A stretch of DNA of 9,422 nucleotides, from positions 1 through 9,422 of the forward strand of contig CAYGKP010000088.1 of NCBI GenBank assembly GCA_964350605.1, read 5' to 3'. Positions 1 through 6,462 of this stretch are shown piece by piece. The DNA comes from CAYGKP01 sp964350605. Its GTDB lineage: Bacteria > Bacteroidota > Bacteroidia > Cytophagales > JAAEPT01. Every line of letters starts with the position of its first letter. Positions within the stretch are counted from its first letter, which is position 1. The notes under the pieces were generated by a model that was given only the letters and a program-made list of their open reading frames with translations, was not told where the DNA came from and ran no database searches. Both the position numbers and the translations under genes were made by a program.

Positions 1-28
1 TCGCCCTCATTCTCCACCCCCCTCTGAT

Positions 29-2317
29 ATGAAGCGCGTGCTCCTTCAGCTTGGTCTGCTGGCCTTTTTCCTGCCCACCCAAGCCCAAAACCTCGTGAAA
101 AACGGTGGTTTCGAATCCTACAAAACCGCCCCAATCGACGAAGGCCACTTCGACGTGGACTCTTGGTACAACCCCAACCCCAAGGGTGGTCGTTGGCCAG
201 CTTCGACTCCTGCGCACCTGCACAGCTCGGGCAGCGGTTCGGGGAACTGGAAGAATGAACACTTCGGCGTCTCGAAGCCCTACAAGGGCAACGGCATGGT
301 CCTTCTGGTTGATTACAACCCCAACAAGGACAACTTCCGCGAATACGCCTACACCGAGCTGACCGCGCCCCTGGTCGTTGGTAAGAAATACCGCCTCTCG
401 ATGTACCTCTCGAAGGGCGAGTCGGACTTTTACGGCATCTACACTGCTTCCGGCTTTGGCGCCTATGTGGGTGTGAAGAAGCCCGTCCAGGAAGATGCTG
501 AAGTGCTCGACGACTACCGTCCAAACTACCAATTCCTGCCGGTTTACGACAAGCCAGGTTGGTCACAAGTGGTCTTGGAGTTCGAGGCGCGCGAGCCTGC
601 CAAGTACCTGATGCTCGGCAACTTCCATAATGACGAACGCCAGAAGCGCGCCACCTTCACCACGAAGGGGAAATACGACAACTTCTCGATCCTGTTCATT
701 GACGAGGTGGTGTTGGAACCATCCGATGGCAGCCCCATTGCCAGTGCCGAGGACCCAGAGCGCACTTCGCCCATGGACCTGCTCGGACCCCGGACGACAC
801 CCACTACCAAGCCCACACCCGAAGTCGCTTCCTCGGGCGACAATCTCTTGGTTGATGGCGGTTTCGAGCGGTACGACAAATTGCCCAGTGCCGACGGGGA
901 ATTCCTGGCGACCTATTGGAAGAGTGCCAACAAGACCTACGACAACTGGCCCAACGCAACGCCTGATTACATCCATGCAAATGGCACGGGGAACGGCGGT
1001 GCGACTGGTTATAAGGGGCACACCTATTATGGGGAAGCCAAGCCCGTAGATGGTAAGGCGATGATCGTGCTCAACGGGTACAACGGGAACAAAGCCGACT
1101 TCCGTGAGTATGCCGTAACCCAACCGACTGGCGGCATCAAGAAAGGCCATAAGTACCGGTTCGAAATCTATGCGTCACTCGGCGAGGGCGATTACTACGG
1201 TTGCATGCGATCGAATGGCTGGGGCGTGATGGTCTCGGAAAGTTGGCCCAGCCAGAGCTCGGCAGAGATCGTTTCGCCCAGCAAAAAGCAGATCGCCTAC
1301 TTCACCCGCGATGAGTTTGGTTCGAAAGGATGGGAGAAGTATACCATCGAGTTCACCGCCGAGATGGACGGTCAGTACCTGACGCTTGGCAACTACATCA
1401 CCGATGGCAAGCAGAAACGCAGCAGCTTTACTTCCAGCTGTCGCTACGCGCCTCAATCAATGGTGTTCTTCGACAAGGCAAGCCTGGTGGACATCAGCAC
1501 CACGCCGGCCATCAAGCCGAGCCTGAGCTATGACTGTAAGGAGACAAACATTGTCGATCCAGGAGAGATCTACTCGACCTATTCCTACGGTGGGACCGAC
1601 CGCGCAACCCTGAAAGCCCAAGGCTTCAGCGAAGCACAGATTGATCACATCGTCACCATGAGCCACGAACGTTCGTGGCCCACCAAGATGGTGGAGCTAG
1701 ACAGCCGCTTGGACAACCCCTCGGTCATTAAGAAGTACAACGTCTGCCAGATCGCTACACTCGACAATAAAGTGGTCCTTTGGGTGCGCAAGTCGAAGAA
1801 CGGCTCAATGCCTTCGGGCTTCGCCCCGACCGAGGACTTCTACATCCTGCTTGGGAAGTCAGGTATTGGAACCCCTGCACCTGAGGTGGTCCCTACACCT
1901 GATCCCATCCCAGAGCCCGAAGGCGACGGCCTCTCGGCCATGACCCGCAAAGAAGCACCGAAGACGTTTATGGGTCGTGATATCGTCGAGTCCGGCGAGA
2001 TCAAGTTGGCCAAGGACGAGATCGTCCTGGAAATCTGGGACAACCTGATTGTAGATGGCGACACCATCTCTTTGCAATTCAACGGCGAGTGGTTGCTTGA
2101 GTACCACATGGTTTCCAAAACGGTCGTCAAGATCCCCATCAAGATCGATCCCACGAAGAACAACCTCTTGGTGCTGCATGCCCACAACCTGGGTTCGATG
2201 CCGCCGAACACCGCCGAGGTGGCCTACACCGATGCGGCGGGCAAGCGCCAGGTGCTGACCATCAAGAGCGACTTCACCACCTCGGGGGCCATCCGGTTCG
2301 TGCCGCCGGGCAGGTAA
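29..2317 (+). CDS. Secreted multidomain protein with duplicated jelly-roll-like domain
   Basis: Predicted exported protein of 762 aa, function unknown. Residues 1-19 form a signal peptide ending TQA, with Gln at +1. Two homologous domains follow, at about residues 21-232 and 272-488. Both begin N-L-V-(K/D)-x-G-G-F-E and share FREYA (103-107 and 358-362), KYR, GE-D-(F/Y)-YG, LGN and QKR-x-x-F-T, ending (I/F)-(D)-x-(V/A)-x-L. This resembles galactose-binding-like beta-sandwich domains of Bacteroidota exoproteins. A Pro/Thr linker separates them. Residues about 500-613 form a third region with two Cys, then a Pro-rich linker (about 614-632). The C-terminal domain, about 640-760, carries EIWDN, VDGD, HAHNLGSMPPN and TSGAIRF; I recall this pattern as recurrent in secreted Bacteroidota proteins, perhaps as a surface or adhesion module. 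No typical type IX secretion C-terminal sorting domain is seen. The start is fixed by the signal peptide. Only 28 bases precede it and no promoter is clear there. A terminator lies just downstream. Confidence 0.9.
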   Translation: MKRVLLQLGLLAFFLPTQAQNLVKNGGFESYKTAPIDEGHFDVDSWYNPNPKGGRWPASTPAHLHSSGSGSGNWKNEHFGVSKPYKGNGMVLLVDYNPNKDNFREYAYTELTAPLVVGKKYRLSMYLSKGESDFYGIYTASGFGAYVGVKKPVQEDAEVLDDYRPNYQFLPVYDKPGWSQVVLEFEAREPAKYLMLGNFHNDERQKRATFTTKGKYDNFSILFIDEVVLEPSDGSPIASAEDPERTSPMDLLGPRTTPTTKPTPEVASSGDNLLVDGGFERYDKLPSADGEFLATYWKSANKTYDNWPNATPDYIHANGTGNGGATGYKGHTYYGEAKPVDGKAMIVLNGYNGNKADFREYAVTQPTGGIKKGHKYRFEIYASLGEGDYYGCMRSNGWGVMVSESWPSQSSAEIVSPSKKQIAYFTRDEFGSKGWEKYTIEFTAEMDGQYLTLGNYITDGKQKRSSFTSSCRYAPQSMVFFDKASLVDISTTPAIKPSLSYDCKETNIVDPGEIYSTYSYGGTDRATLKAQGFSEAQIDHIVTMSHERSWPTKMVELDSRLDNPSVIKKYNVCQIATLDNKVVLWVRKSKNGSMPSGFAPTEDFYILLGKSGIGTPAPEVVPTPDPIPEPEGDGLSAMTRKEAPKTFMGRDIVESGEIKLAKDEIVLEIWDNLIVDGDTISLQFNGEWLLEYHMVSKTVVKIPIKIDPTKNNLLVLHAHNLGSMPPNTAEVAYTDAAGKRQVLTIKSDFTTSGAIRFVPPGR

Positions 2318-2341
2318 TCCTACTTATCGGTAAAAACATGC

Positions 2342-2376
2342 AGGCCTGGGATAACAATCCCAGGCCTTTGTGTGTT
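2342..2376 (+). terminator. Rho-independent-type terminator after the 762-aa gene
   Basis: A perfect 9-bp stem, AGGCCTGGG (2342-2350) with CCCAGGCCT (2359-2367), encloses the 8-nt loop ATAACAAT. A T-rich tail, TTGTGTGTT, follows. It begins 24 bases after the stop codon of the upstream gene and separates it from the TetR/ABC1 operon. The reverse strand also has a T-run after the stem, but no minus-strand gene reads into it. Confidence 0.85.
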
Positions 2377-2383
2377 ATCTTAA
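2376..2383 (+). promoter_or_regulatory. Possible -7 promoter box for the TetR/ABC1 operon
   Basis: TATCTTAA lies just past the terminator and resembles the Bacteroidota -7 consensus TAnnTTTG, with two mismatches. No well-spaced -33 TTG/TTTG is evident. If used, the leader before the ATG at 2437 would be about 50 nt. Confidence 0.35.
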
Positions 2384-2436
2384 TCGGTACACAGACGTCA
2401 CTCCGTCACCACGCAATCCTCACGACCCCTGCTGCC

Positions 2437-3093
2437 ATGGCCGCTGCCAAAACCGCCACCCAGACACCCACCGTGCTCGACTCCATCCAACAAGCATTCG
2501 CCGACTACCTGTCGACCGAAAGCAAGTACCCTGCTTCCATCACAGCCTTCGCCAAAGCTCAAGGCATTGATGCCCAGGAAGTGTACGATACTTACGGCTC
2601 GCTACGCGCCCTCGACAAATCCATCCACGAAAAACTGTTCGTCTCGGTCGGCGAAAAGCTGGAGGAAGACGAAACTTTCTCGGCTTACTCGGCCCGAGAG
2701 AAGGTGTTGGCCCTGAACTTCACCTACTTCGAGTCGCTGAAGCCCTACCGCGGTTACCTGGAGGCCAAGCGACCCCACGGCATGTGCCAAGTCGGTAAAC
2801 CGTATCTGCCCATCCAAGACAAGTTCAAGGAGGCCATGCAGGAGATCCTCGGCGAGGCCAAGGCCTCCGGCGAAGTGCCTGCACGTCAAGTGCTGGACAA
2901 TGCCTATCCGCTGGCCTTCTGGGGCGGCTTTAACTTTCTGTTCCAATTCTGGCTGAAGGACGACTCGAAAGGCTTCGAGCGCACCGATGCGGCCATCGAA
3001 AAGTCGGTCAACCTGGCCTTCGATCTGGTGGGTAAGGGCCCGCTTGATACCATCTTCGACTTCGGCAAATTCCTCTTTCAAAACCGTTCCTAA
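2437..3093 (+). CDS. TetR-like transcriptional regulator paired with ABC1 kinase
   Basis: A 218-aa protein resembling TetR/AcrR-type regulators. Residues about 33-58 (ASITAFAKAQGIDAQEVY, then SLRALD) fit the helix-turn-helix pattern in which a small aromatic-led turn precedes the last helix. The rest is helical, as expected for a ligand-binding or dimerisation domain, and ends with a DFGKFLFQ-type tail. From memory, this C-terminal type (TetR_C_23-like) is often found beside ABC1 kinases in Bacteroidota. The ATG at 2437 is preferred over the in-frame ATG at 2338, because the earlier one would put the terminator hairpin inside the coding region and adds a non-conserved peptide. The stop codon overlaps the next start by one base (TAATG), implying translational coupling. 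The HTH is not a strong match, so loss of DNA binding and a purely protein-partner role is possible. Ligand and targets cannot be read from sequence. Confidence 0.75.
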   Translation: MAAAKTATQTPTVLDSIQQAFADYLSTESKYPASITAFAKAQGIDAQEVYDTYGSLRALDKSIHEKLFVSVGEKLEEDETFSAYSAREKVLALNFTYFESLKPYRGYLEAKRPHGMCQVGKPYLPIQDKFKEAMQEILGEAKASGEVPARQVLDNAYPLAFWGGFNFLFQFWLKDDSKGFERTDAAIEKSVNLAFDLVGKGPLDTIFDFGKFLFQNRS

Positions 3094-4481
3094 TGGCTGA
3101 CTCTGCCAACCCCACCAACCCACAATCCGCCCAAGAGGGTGCTGAAAAATCAAAAGAACGCGCTGCGGTCAAGTCAGTGACTTCGATCCCCACCGGTAAA
3201 GTGGCCCGCGCGATGAAATTCGCGGGTACGGGCGCGAAGGTGGGTGGTAACTACATGAAGTATTACGCCAAGCGCGCAGTCGGGAGCGACAAGCAGAAGG
3301 CGAAGGATTCCCTTCACGAGGACAATGCCGAGGACATATACGGCTCGTTGGCCCAGCTCAAGGGCTCGGCCCTGAAAGTCGCCCAAATGCTTTCGATGGA
3401 CGCGACGGTGCTGCCCCCGGCTTACACCGACAAGTTCCAGATGGCCCAATACAACGCGCCACCGCTCTCTGGGCCGCTGGTCATCAAGACATTCCAGAAG
3501 AACGTGGGCAAAGCACCCGGTGAGGTGTTCGATGTGTGGGGCAAGGAAGCCTTCGCGGCTGCTTCGATTGGGCAGGTGCACGAAGCCCAGCGAAATGGCG
3601 AGAAGTTGGCCGTCAAGGTGCAGTACCCTGGGGTGGCCGATTCGATCCAGTCGGATTTGAAGCTAGTCAAGCCCTTTGCTGCCCGACTCTTCAAGTTGAA
3701 GGATAAGGAGATGCGCCGTTACATGAGGGAGGTCGAGGATCGTTTGGTCGAGGAGACCGACTACGAGTTGGAGCTTGAGCGCAGCGTCACGATCTCGAAG
3801 GCCTGCGAGGACATTGAAGGCATCACCTTCGCGAAGTATTACAAGGACCTCAGCGGCCCACGGGTGCTGACCATGAGTTTTGTCGAGGGCGTGCCCCTGG
3901 GGGAATTCGTGAAGACCAACAAGGACCAAGAGTTGGCCAACAGCCTGGGCCAAACGATGTGGGACTTCTACGAGCGTCAGCTCCACCACCTGAAGATGAC
4001 CCACGCCGATCCGCACCCAGGCAACTTCATCGTCACCCCCGACAACCAGCTCTGCTGCTTGGACTTCGGCTGTGTGAAGGAAATGCCCGACGACTTCCAC
4101 GCGGACTACTTCGCGCTGATCAATCCGGAGAACTTCGGTTCGAAGGAACGCCTCGAGCCCATCTTGGAGCGCCTGGAAATCGTCCTGCCCACCGACGGGG
4201 CGGAGGAGAAAAAGTTCTTCTACGAGACCTTTCAGGAGCTGGCCGCGATGTTGGCTCAACCGTTCGTGCAGGGGAACTTTGACTTCTCGGACGATGCCTA
4301 CTTCCAGAAGCTCTTTGCCTTCGGGGAGGAGAAGGGAAAGATCGCCCAGAAGAAGGGCTTCAATGGCGCACGCGGCGTGCCCCACCTGATCTACCTGAAC
4401 CGCTGCCACTACGGGCTCTACAACATCCTGCACGTGATGAAGGCCAAGGTGAACACCGGTGGTGTGCCGGTGATTGCCTAG
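3093..4481 (+). CDS. ABC1/AarF/UbiB-family atypical kinase-like ATPase
   Basis: A 462-aa member of the UbiB/ADCK/COQ8 protein-kinase-like family, which in other organisms supports isoprenoid-quinone biosynthesis or lipid metabolism. Visible motifs: KVAQ at 95-98 where the family has KxGQ; an Ala-rich loop AAASIGQVH at 155-163 replacing the usual Gly-rich loop; the ATP-binding Lys in AVK (K175); EETDYE at 220-225; the catalytic loop HADPHPGN at 304-311; and DFG at 324-326. The catalytic core therefore looks intact. The N-terminal 35 residues are polar and low-complexity. No clear membrane helix is seen at the C-terminus, unlike proteobacterial UbiB. The ATG overlaps the stop of the TetR-like gene by one base, so the pair is almost certainly co-transcribed. 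The physiological substrate is unknown, and the UbiB role is family knowledge, not shown here. Confidence 0.93.
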   Translation: MADSANPTNPQSAQEGAEKSKERAAVKSVTSIPTGKVARAMKFAGTGAKVGGNYMKYYAKRAVGSDKQKAKDSLHEDNAEDIYGSLAQLKGSALKVAQMLSMDATVLPPAYTDKFQMAQYNAPPLSGPLVIKTFQKNVGKAPGEVFDVWGKEAFAAASIGQVHEAQRNGEKLAVKVQYPGVADSIQSDLKLVKPFAARLFKLKDKEMRRYMREVEDRLVEETDYELELERSVTISKACEDIEGITFAKYYKDLSGPRVLTMSFVEGVPLGEFVKTNKDQELANSLGQTMWDFYERQLHHLKMTHADPHPGNFIVTPDNQLCCLDFGCVKEMPDDFHADYFALINPENFGSKERLEPILERLEIVLPTDGAEEKKFFYETFQELAAMLAQPFVQGNFDFSDDAYFQKLFAFGEEKGKIAQKKGFNGARGVPHLIYLNRCHYGLYNILHVMKAKVNTGGVPVIA

Positions 4482-4503
4482 CGGAATCGCAGCTTTCTTT
4501 CCG

Positions 4504-4511
4504 TAGCTTAC
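4504..4511 (+). promoter_or_regulatory. Weak -7-like box before the 99-aa membrane protein
   Basis: TAGCTTAC sits 5 bases before the ATG at 4517 and partly matches TAnnTTTG. The same arrangement, a -7-like box almost touching the ATG, recurs at other starts in this window. Read-through from the kinase gene 35 bases upstream is the alternative. Confidence 0.3.
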
Positions 4512-4516
4512 AGGCT

Positions 4517-4816
4517 ATGGAACCGCTGCATTTGATCATCCTGGGCATCGTGCTCGCCCTTGACGTGTTTGTAATCTACAAGCTGCGGGGCACAGTCTAC
4601 AAGAACATCTACAAGGCCTGGCCCGTCGAACCCAAGCCCGGGCCGATGTGGAAAACCGCCGTCCGCAGCGCGATCTACTACCCCCAAGAGAACCCCGCAC
4701 CGGACGATGCAGCCTTTACGGCTAAACTGGCCGGTGCCAAGCGAATTTTGTTGCTCGTGCCTGTGGCGATGCTGATGGGCTGGGTGATGATGGCCGTGAT
4801 CTTTTTTCTGATCTAG
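4517..4816 (+). CDS. Small two-helix membrane protein of unknown function
   Basis: A 99-aa protein that I do not recognise. Residues 5-21 (IILGIVLALDVFVIY core) and 77-98 are strongly hydrophobic and should be transmembrane helices. Between them is a hydrophilic loop of about 55 residues with a Pro-rich stretch (WPVEPKPGPMW at 35-45) and YYPQENPAPDD at 54-64. There is no lipobox or cleavable signal peptide, so an inner-membrane hairpin is the likely topology. It begins 35 bases after the kinase gene on the same strand and could be its third operon member, or have its own weak promoter. A terminator-like hairpin follows its stop codon. Codon use matches the neighbours, which supports a real gene, but no homologous motif backs it. 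Confidence 0.7.
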   Translation: MEPLHLIILGIVLALDVFVIYKLRGTVYKNIYKAWPVEPKPGPMWKTAVRSAIYYPQENPAPDDAAFTAKLAGAKRILLLVPVAMLMGWVMMAVIFFLI

Positions 4817-4820
4817 CGTT

Positions 4821-4842
4821 GGGCCCGATCCGGCCCGTTTTT
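4821..4842 (+). terminator. Short GC-rich hairpin with T-tract between membrane protein and hydrolase
   Basis: GGGCC (4821-4825) pairs with GGCCC (4832-4836) over a 6-nt loop and is followed by G and TTTTT (4838-4842). It lies 4 bases after the stop of the 99-aa gene. The T-tract is also the start of the promoter module of the hydrolase, so terminator and promoter are fused back to back. The stem is short, so efficiency is uncertain. Confidence 0.5.
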
Positions 4843-4857
4843 AGTAAACTAGCGGGC
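4838..4857 (+). promoter_or_regulatory. Promoter/start module of the hydrolase gene
   Basis: TTTTTAGTAAACTAGCGGGC runs directly into the ATG at 4858. The TAAACTAG box (4845-4852) would act as the -7 element, giving a very short leader. The same module, with two changes, stands before the ATG at 5871. GCCCG (4833-4837) and CGGGC (4853-4857) form a 5-bp inverted repeat around the box. A TTG at 4819-4821 could be the -33 element, with 23 bases between. Confidence 0.5.
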
Positions 4858-5811
4858 ATGAAGTCGCTCCTTTTCCTGCTGCTGCTGGGACTTACCGCAT
4901 GCGGGTCTCAGTCATCGGATACTGACGAGTCCTTCCTGCCGCCACCAACGAGTTATCACTACCAAGTCGTTGACGGCCATCGGCTCTTCTACCGTGAAGC
5001 GGGCGATACCAGCTTGCCGACGATCGTGTTGCTGCATGGTTATCCTTCTTCCTCTCATACCTATCGGAATCTCATCCCGCTGTTGTCGTCTCACTACCAT
5101 GTGATCGCCCCCGACAATCTGGGTTCCGGCTATAGCGATCACCCGAGCCCCGATTCCTTGCGGTACACTTTCGACCTGCTGGCAGACCTTAACCAGAGCT
5201 TGCTTGACCAGTTGGGGGTGAAGCACTACGTGATGTACATGCAGGATTTTGGTGCGCCTGTGGGTTACCGGATGATGAGCAAGGACCCCAGCCGCATTGA
5301 CGCACTGATCGTTCAGAATGCGAATGCCTATCTGGACGGCCTCACCCCAAGGCGCCAAGCCTTTTTCAAAAATGCGCAACTGGACACCAGCCAAGCGCAG
5401 TACGACTTCCTGTATTCGCTGACCAGCCGGGAGGCCGTGATTCAGAAGCAGTACCTCTTCGACCTAGACTCCTCAAAGTATCCAACCCAAAGTCCTGATG
5501 CCTGGATCCACGACCTTGCATTTCTTTCCCCGGACTCGGACCGCCGGATTCAAGTCCAGTTGTTCCAGGATTACTACACGAACCTGTTGGCCTACCCGAG
5601 TTGGCAAGCCATGCTCCGCGAGGCGCAGCCGCGAACCCTGATCGTTTGGGGTGCGAAGGACGAGAAGTTTAATGCCAAGGGGGCCGAGGCGTACCTGCGC
5701 GATCTGCCTGAAGCCGAGCTGCATTTGCTGGAAGCCGGGCACTTCGCTGCGGAGGAGAAGACGGAAGATGTGGCCCGGTTGATGCTGGAGTTTCTCCGAT
5801 CGAAGAAGTAA
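4858..5811 (+). CDS. Lipoprotein alpha/beta hydrolase, epoxide hydrolase/haloalkane dehalogenase-like
   Basis: A 317-aa alpha/beta-hydrolase-fold enzyme exported as a lipoprotein. A hydrophobic signal precedes lipobox LTAC, with the lipidated Cys at 15. HGYP at 60-63 supplies the oxyanion-hole region. The nucleophile-elbow position holds Asp130 in MQDFGAPVG, as in haloalkane dehalogenases and epoxide hydrolases, not the Ser of esterases. Asp268 in WGAKDEKF is the likely acid and His295 in AGHFA the likely base, so the triad looks complete. QNANAY at 153-158 and the following cap region match a broad subfamily known to me only as 'alpha/beta hydrolase'. Phe131 replaces the Trp that follows the nucleophile in true haloalkane dehalogenases, so dehalogenation is doubtful. 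The in-frame TTG at 4819 is rejected as start because it puts extra residues before the signal peptide and lies in the hairpin. The substrate is unknown. Confidence 0.88.
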   Translation: MKSLLFLLLLGLTACGSQSSDTDESFLPPPTSYHYQVVDGHRLFYREAGDTSLPTIVLLHGYPSSSHTYRNLIPLLSSHYHVIAPDNLGSGYSDHPSPDSLRYTFDLLADLNQSLLDQLGVKHYVMYMQDFGAPVGYRMMSKDPSRIDALIVQNANAYLDGLTPRRQAFFKNAQLDTSQAQYDFLYSLTSREAVIQKQYLFDLDSSKYPTQSPDAWIHDLAFLSPDSDRRIQVQLFQDYYTNLLAYPSWQAMLREAQPRTLIVWGAKDEKFNAKGAEAYLRDLPEAELHLLEAGHFAAEEKTEDVARLMLEFLRSKK

Positions 5812-5850
5812 GCGGGCCCGGGCGGTCCGCGGCGCGTTGAACTGGCCCAC

Positions 5851-5870
5851 TTTTTGGTATACTAGCGGGC
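5851..5870 (+). promoter_or_regulatory. Promoter/start module of first paralogue, near-copy of the hydrolase module
   Basis: TTTTTGGTATACTAGCGGGC abuts the ATG at 5871. TATACTAG (5858-5865) is the putative -7 box, and TTG at 5837-5839 lies 18 bases upstream as a candidate -33 element. It differs from the module at 4838-4857 at two positions. The identity continues through ATGAA of both genes. Confidence 0.55.
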
Positions 5871-6371
5871 ATGAAACGACTCCTCTTCTCCCTGGCGCTG
5901 GCCCTCTCAGTGAGCGGCCTCCGCGCCCAATTCCACGAGAACGGCTACGGCCCCATCGATCTCACCAAGCCCCTAGCGGAAAATCTGGCGGCACTTTCAG
6001 CGGTCACCGACGTTCAGTTGGTCCAAAAAAGTGGCGATGTGCCTTTGCCCGCCGAAGTGGACTGGTCAGGCTATCAAAGGCTCACTTTCAAGTTGGACAA
6101 ACAGGAAGCACCCGGCGCATTTCCCGAAGGGGTGACCGACTTTATGACCGTAGAGAAGGGCAAGATTACCGCGCTGAATTTGAAGTTTCCCGCCAACCTT
6201 TCGGTCGATTCGCTTCTGGCCGATTTGGAGGCCTTCTACGGAAAGCCGTCGAAATCCAACCGAAAGATGACGGGCTTAACTTATCGCTACACACATGCGG
6301 GCTATGAGATTTCTTACATGCCCTACATGCAGGAAGACAACCAACGCGTGCTCTTCAAGCCGCTGAAGTAG
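5871..6371 (+). CDS. Small secreted protein, paralogue 1 of the QFH array
   Basis: A 166-aa exported protein of a family I do not recognise. The signal peptide (1-19, ending LRA) is followed by mature Gln20 in QFHENGYGPID, nearly identical to the mature start of the next two genes. A DWSGY motif lies at 64-68. After a beta-rich middle, LLADLEAFYGKP (115-126) looks like a helix ending in the family's YGxP turn, followed by strands (YRYTHAGYEISY, then VLFKPL). It has no Cys, whereas paralogues 2 and 3 have one each. It is the shortest and most divergent of the three plus-strand copies, lacking about 10 residues in the middle. It has its own promoter module 60 bases after the hydrolase stop codon. 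The export and fold hints suggest a periplasmic or extracellular binding role; this is inference. Confidence 0.85.
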   Translation: MKRLLFSLALALSVSGLRAQFHENGYGPIDLTKPLAENLAALSAVTDVQLVQKSGDVPLPAEVDWSGYQRLTFKLDKQEAPGAFPEGVTDFMTVEKGKITALNLKFPANLSVDSLLADLEAFYGKPSKSNRKMTGLTYRYTHAGYEISYMPYMQEDNQRVLFKPLK

Positions 6372-6389
6372 ACGCCCAATACGGCCCGG

Positions 6390-6404
6390 TTTTTGGTCTT
6401 TGCG
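6390..6404 (+). promoter_or_regulatory. Promoter-like module upstream of paralogue 2
   Basis: TTTTTGGTCTTTGCG precedes an ATG at 6405 in the same way as the modules before 4858 and 5871. TCTTTG resembles the end of the TAnnTTTG box. CTTTGCG (6398-6404) is mirrored by CGCAAAG at 6422-6428. Transcription starting here would give paralogue 2 a leader of roughly 55 nt, longer than the other genes. Confidence 0.4.
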
Positions 6405-6462
6405 ATGAAGCGAACCACAAACGCAAAGTTCCCGTACCTCTTTTCGAATCAAACCCAAACAC

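Noticed and set aside
563..1150. A 195-codon minus-strand frame inside the 762-aa gene
   Set aside because: It is a shadow of the duplicated-domain gene, with no motif and no promoter context.
2338..2436. ATG at 2338 as start of the TetR-like gene
   Set aside because: The extra 33 residues would be encoded by the terminator stem and leader; the ATG at 2437 fits the expected domain start.
3663..4433. A 256-codon open frame on the minus strand within the ABC1 kinase gene
   Set aside because: It lies opposite a clearly conserved kinase; long antisense frames are expected from GC-biased third positions, and it shows no domain or signal.
4819..4857. TTG start extending the hydrolase by 13 residues
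   Set aside because: It would sit in the terminator/promoter hairpin and push the lipoprotein signal peptide inward; the ATG at 4858 gives a standard signal.
5812..5836. GC-rich stretch after the hydrolase stop as a strong terminator
   Set aside because: It is self-complementary in several poor ways (for example CGGGCCCG) but lacks one stable stem followed directly by a T-tract.
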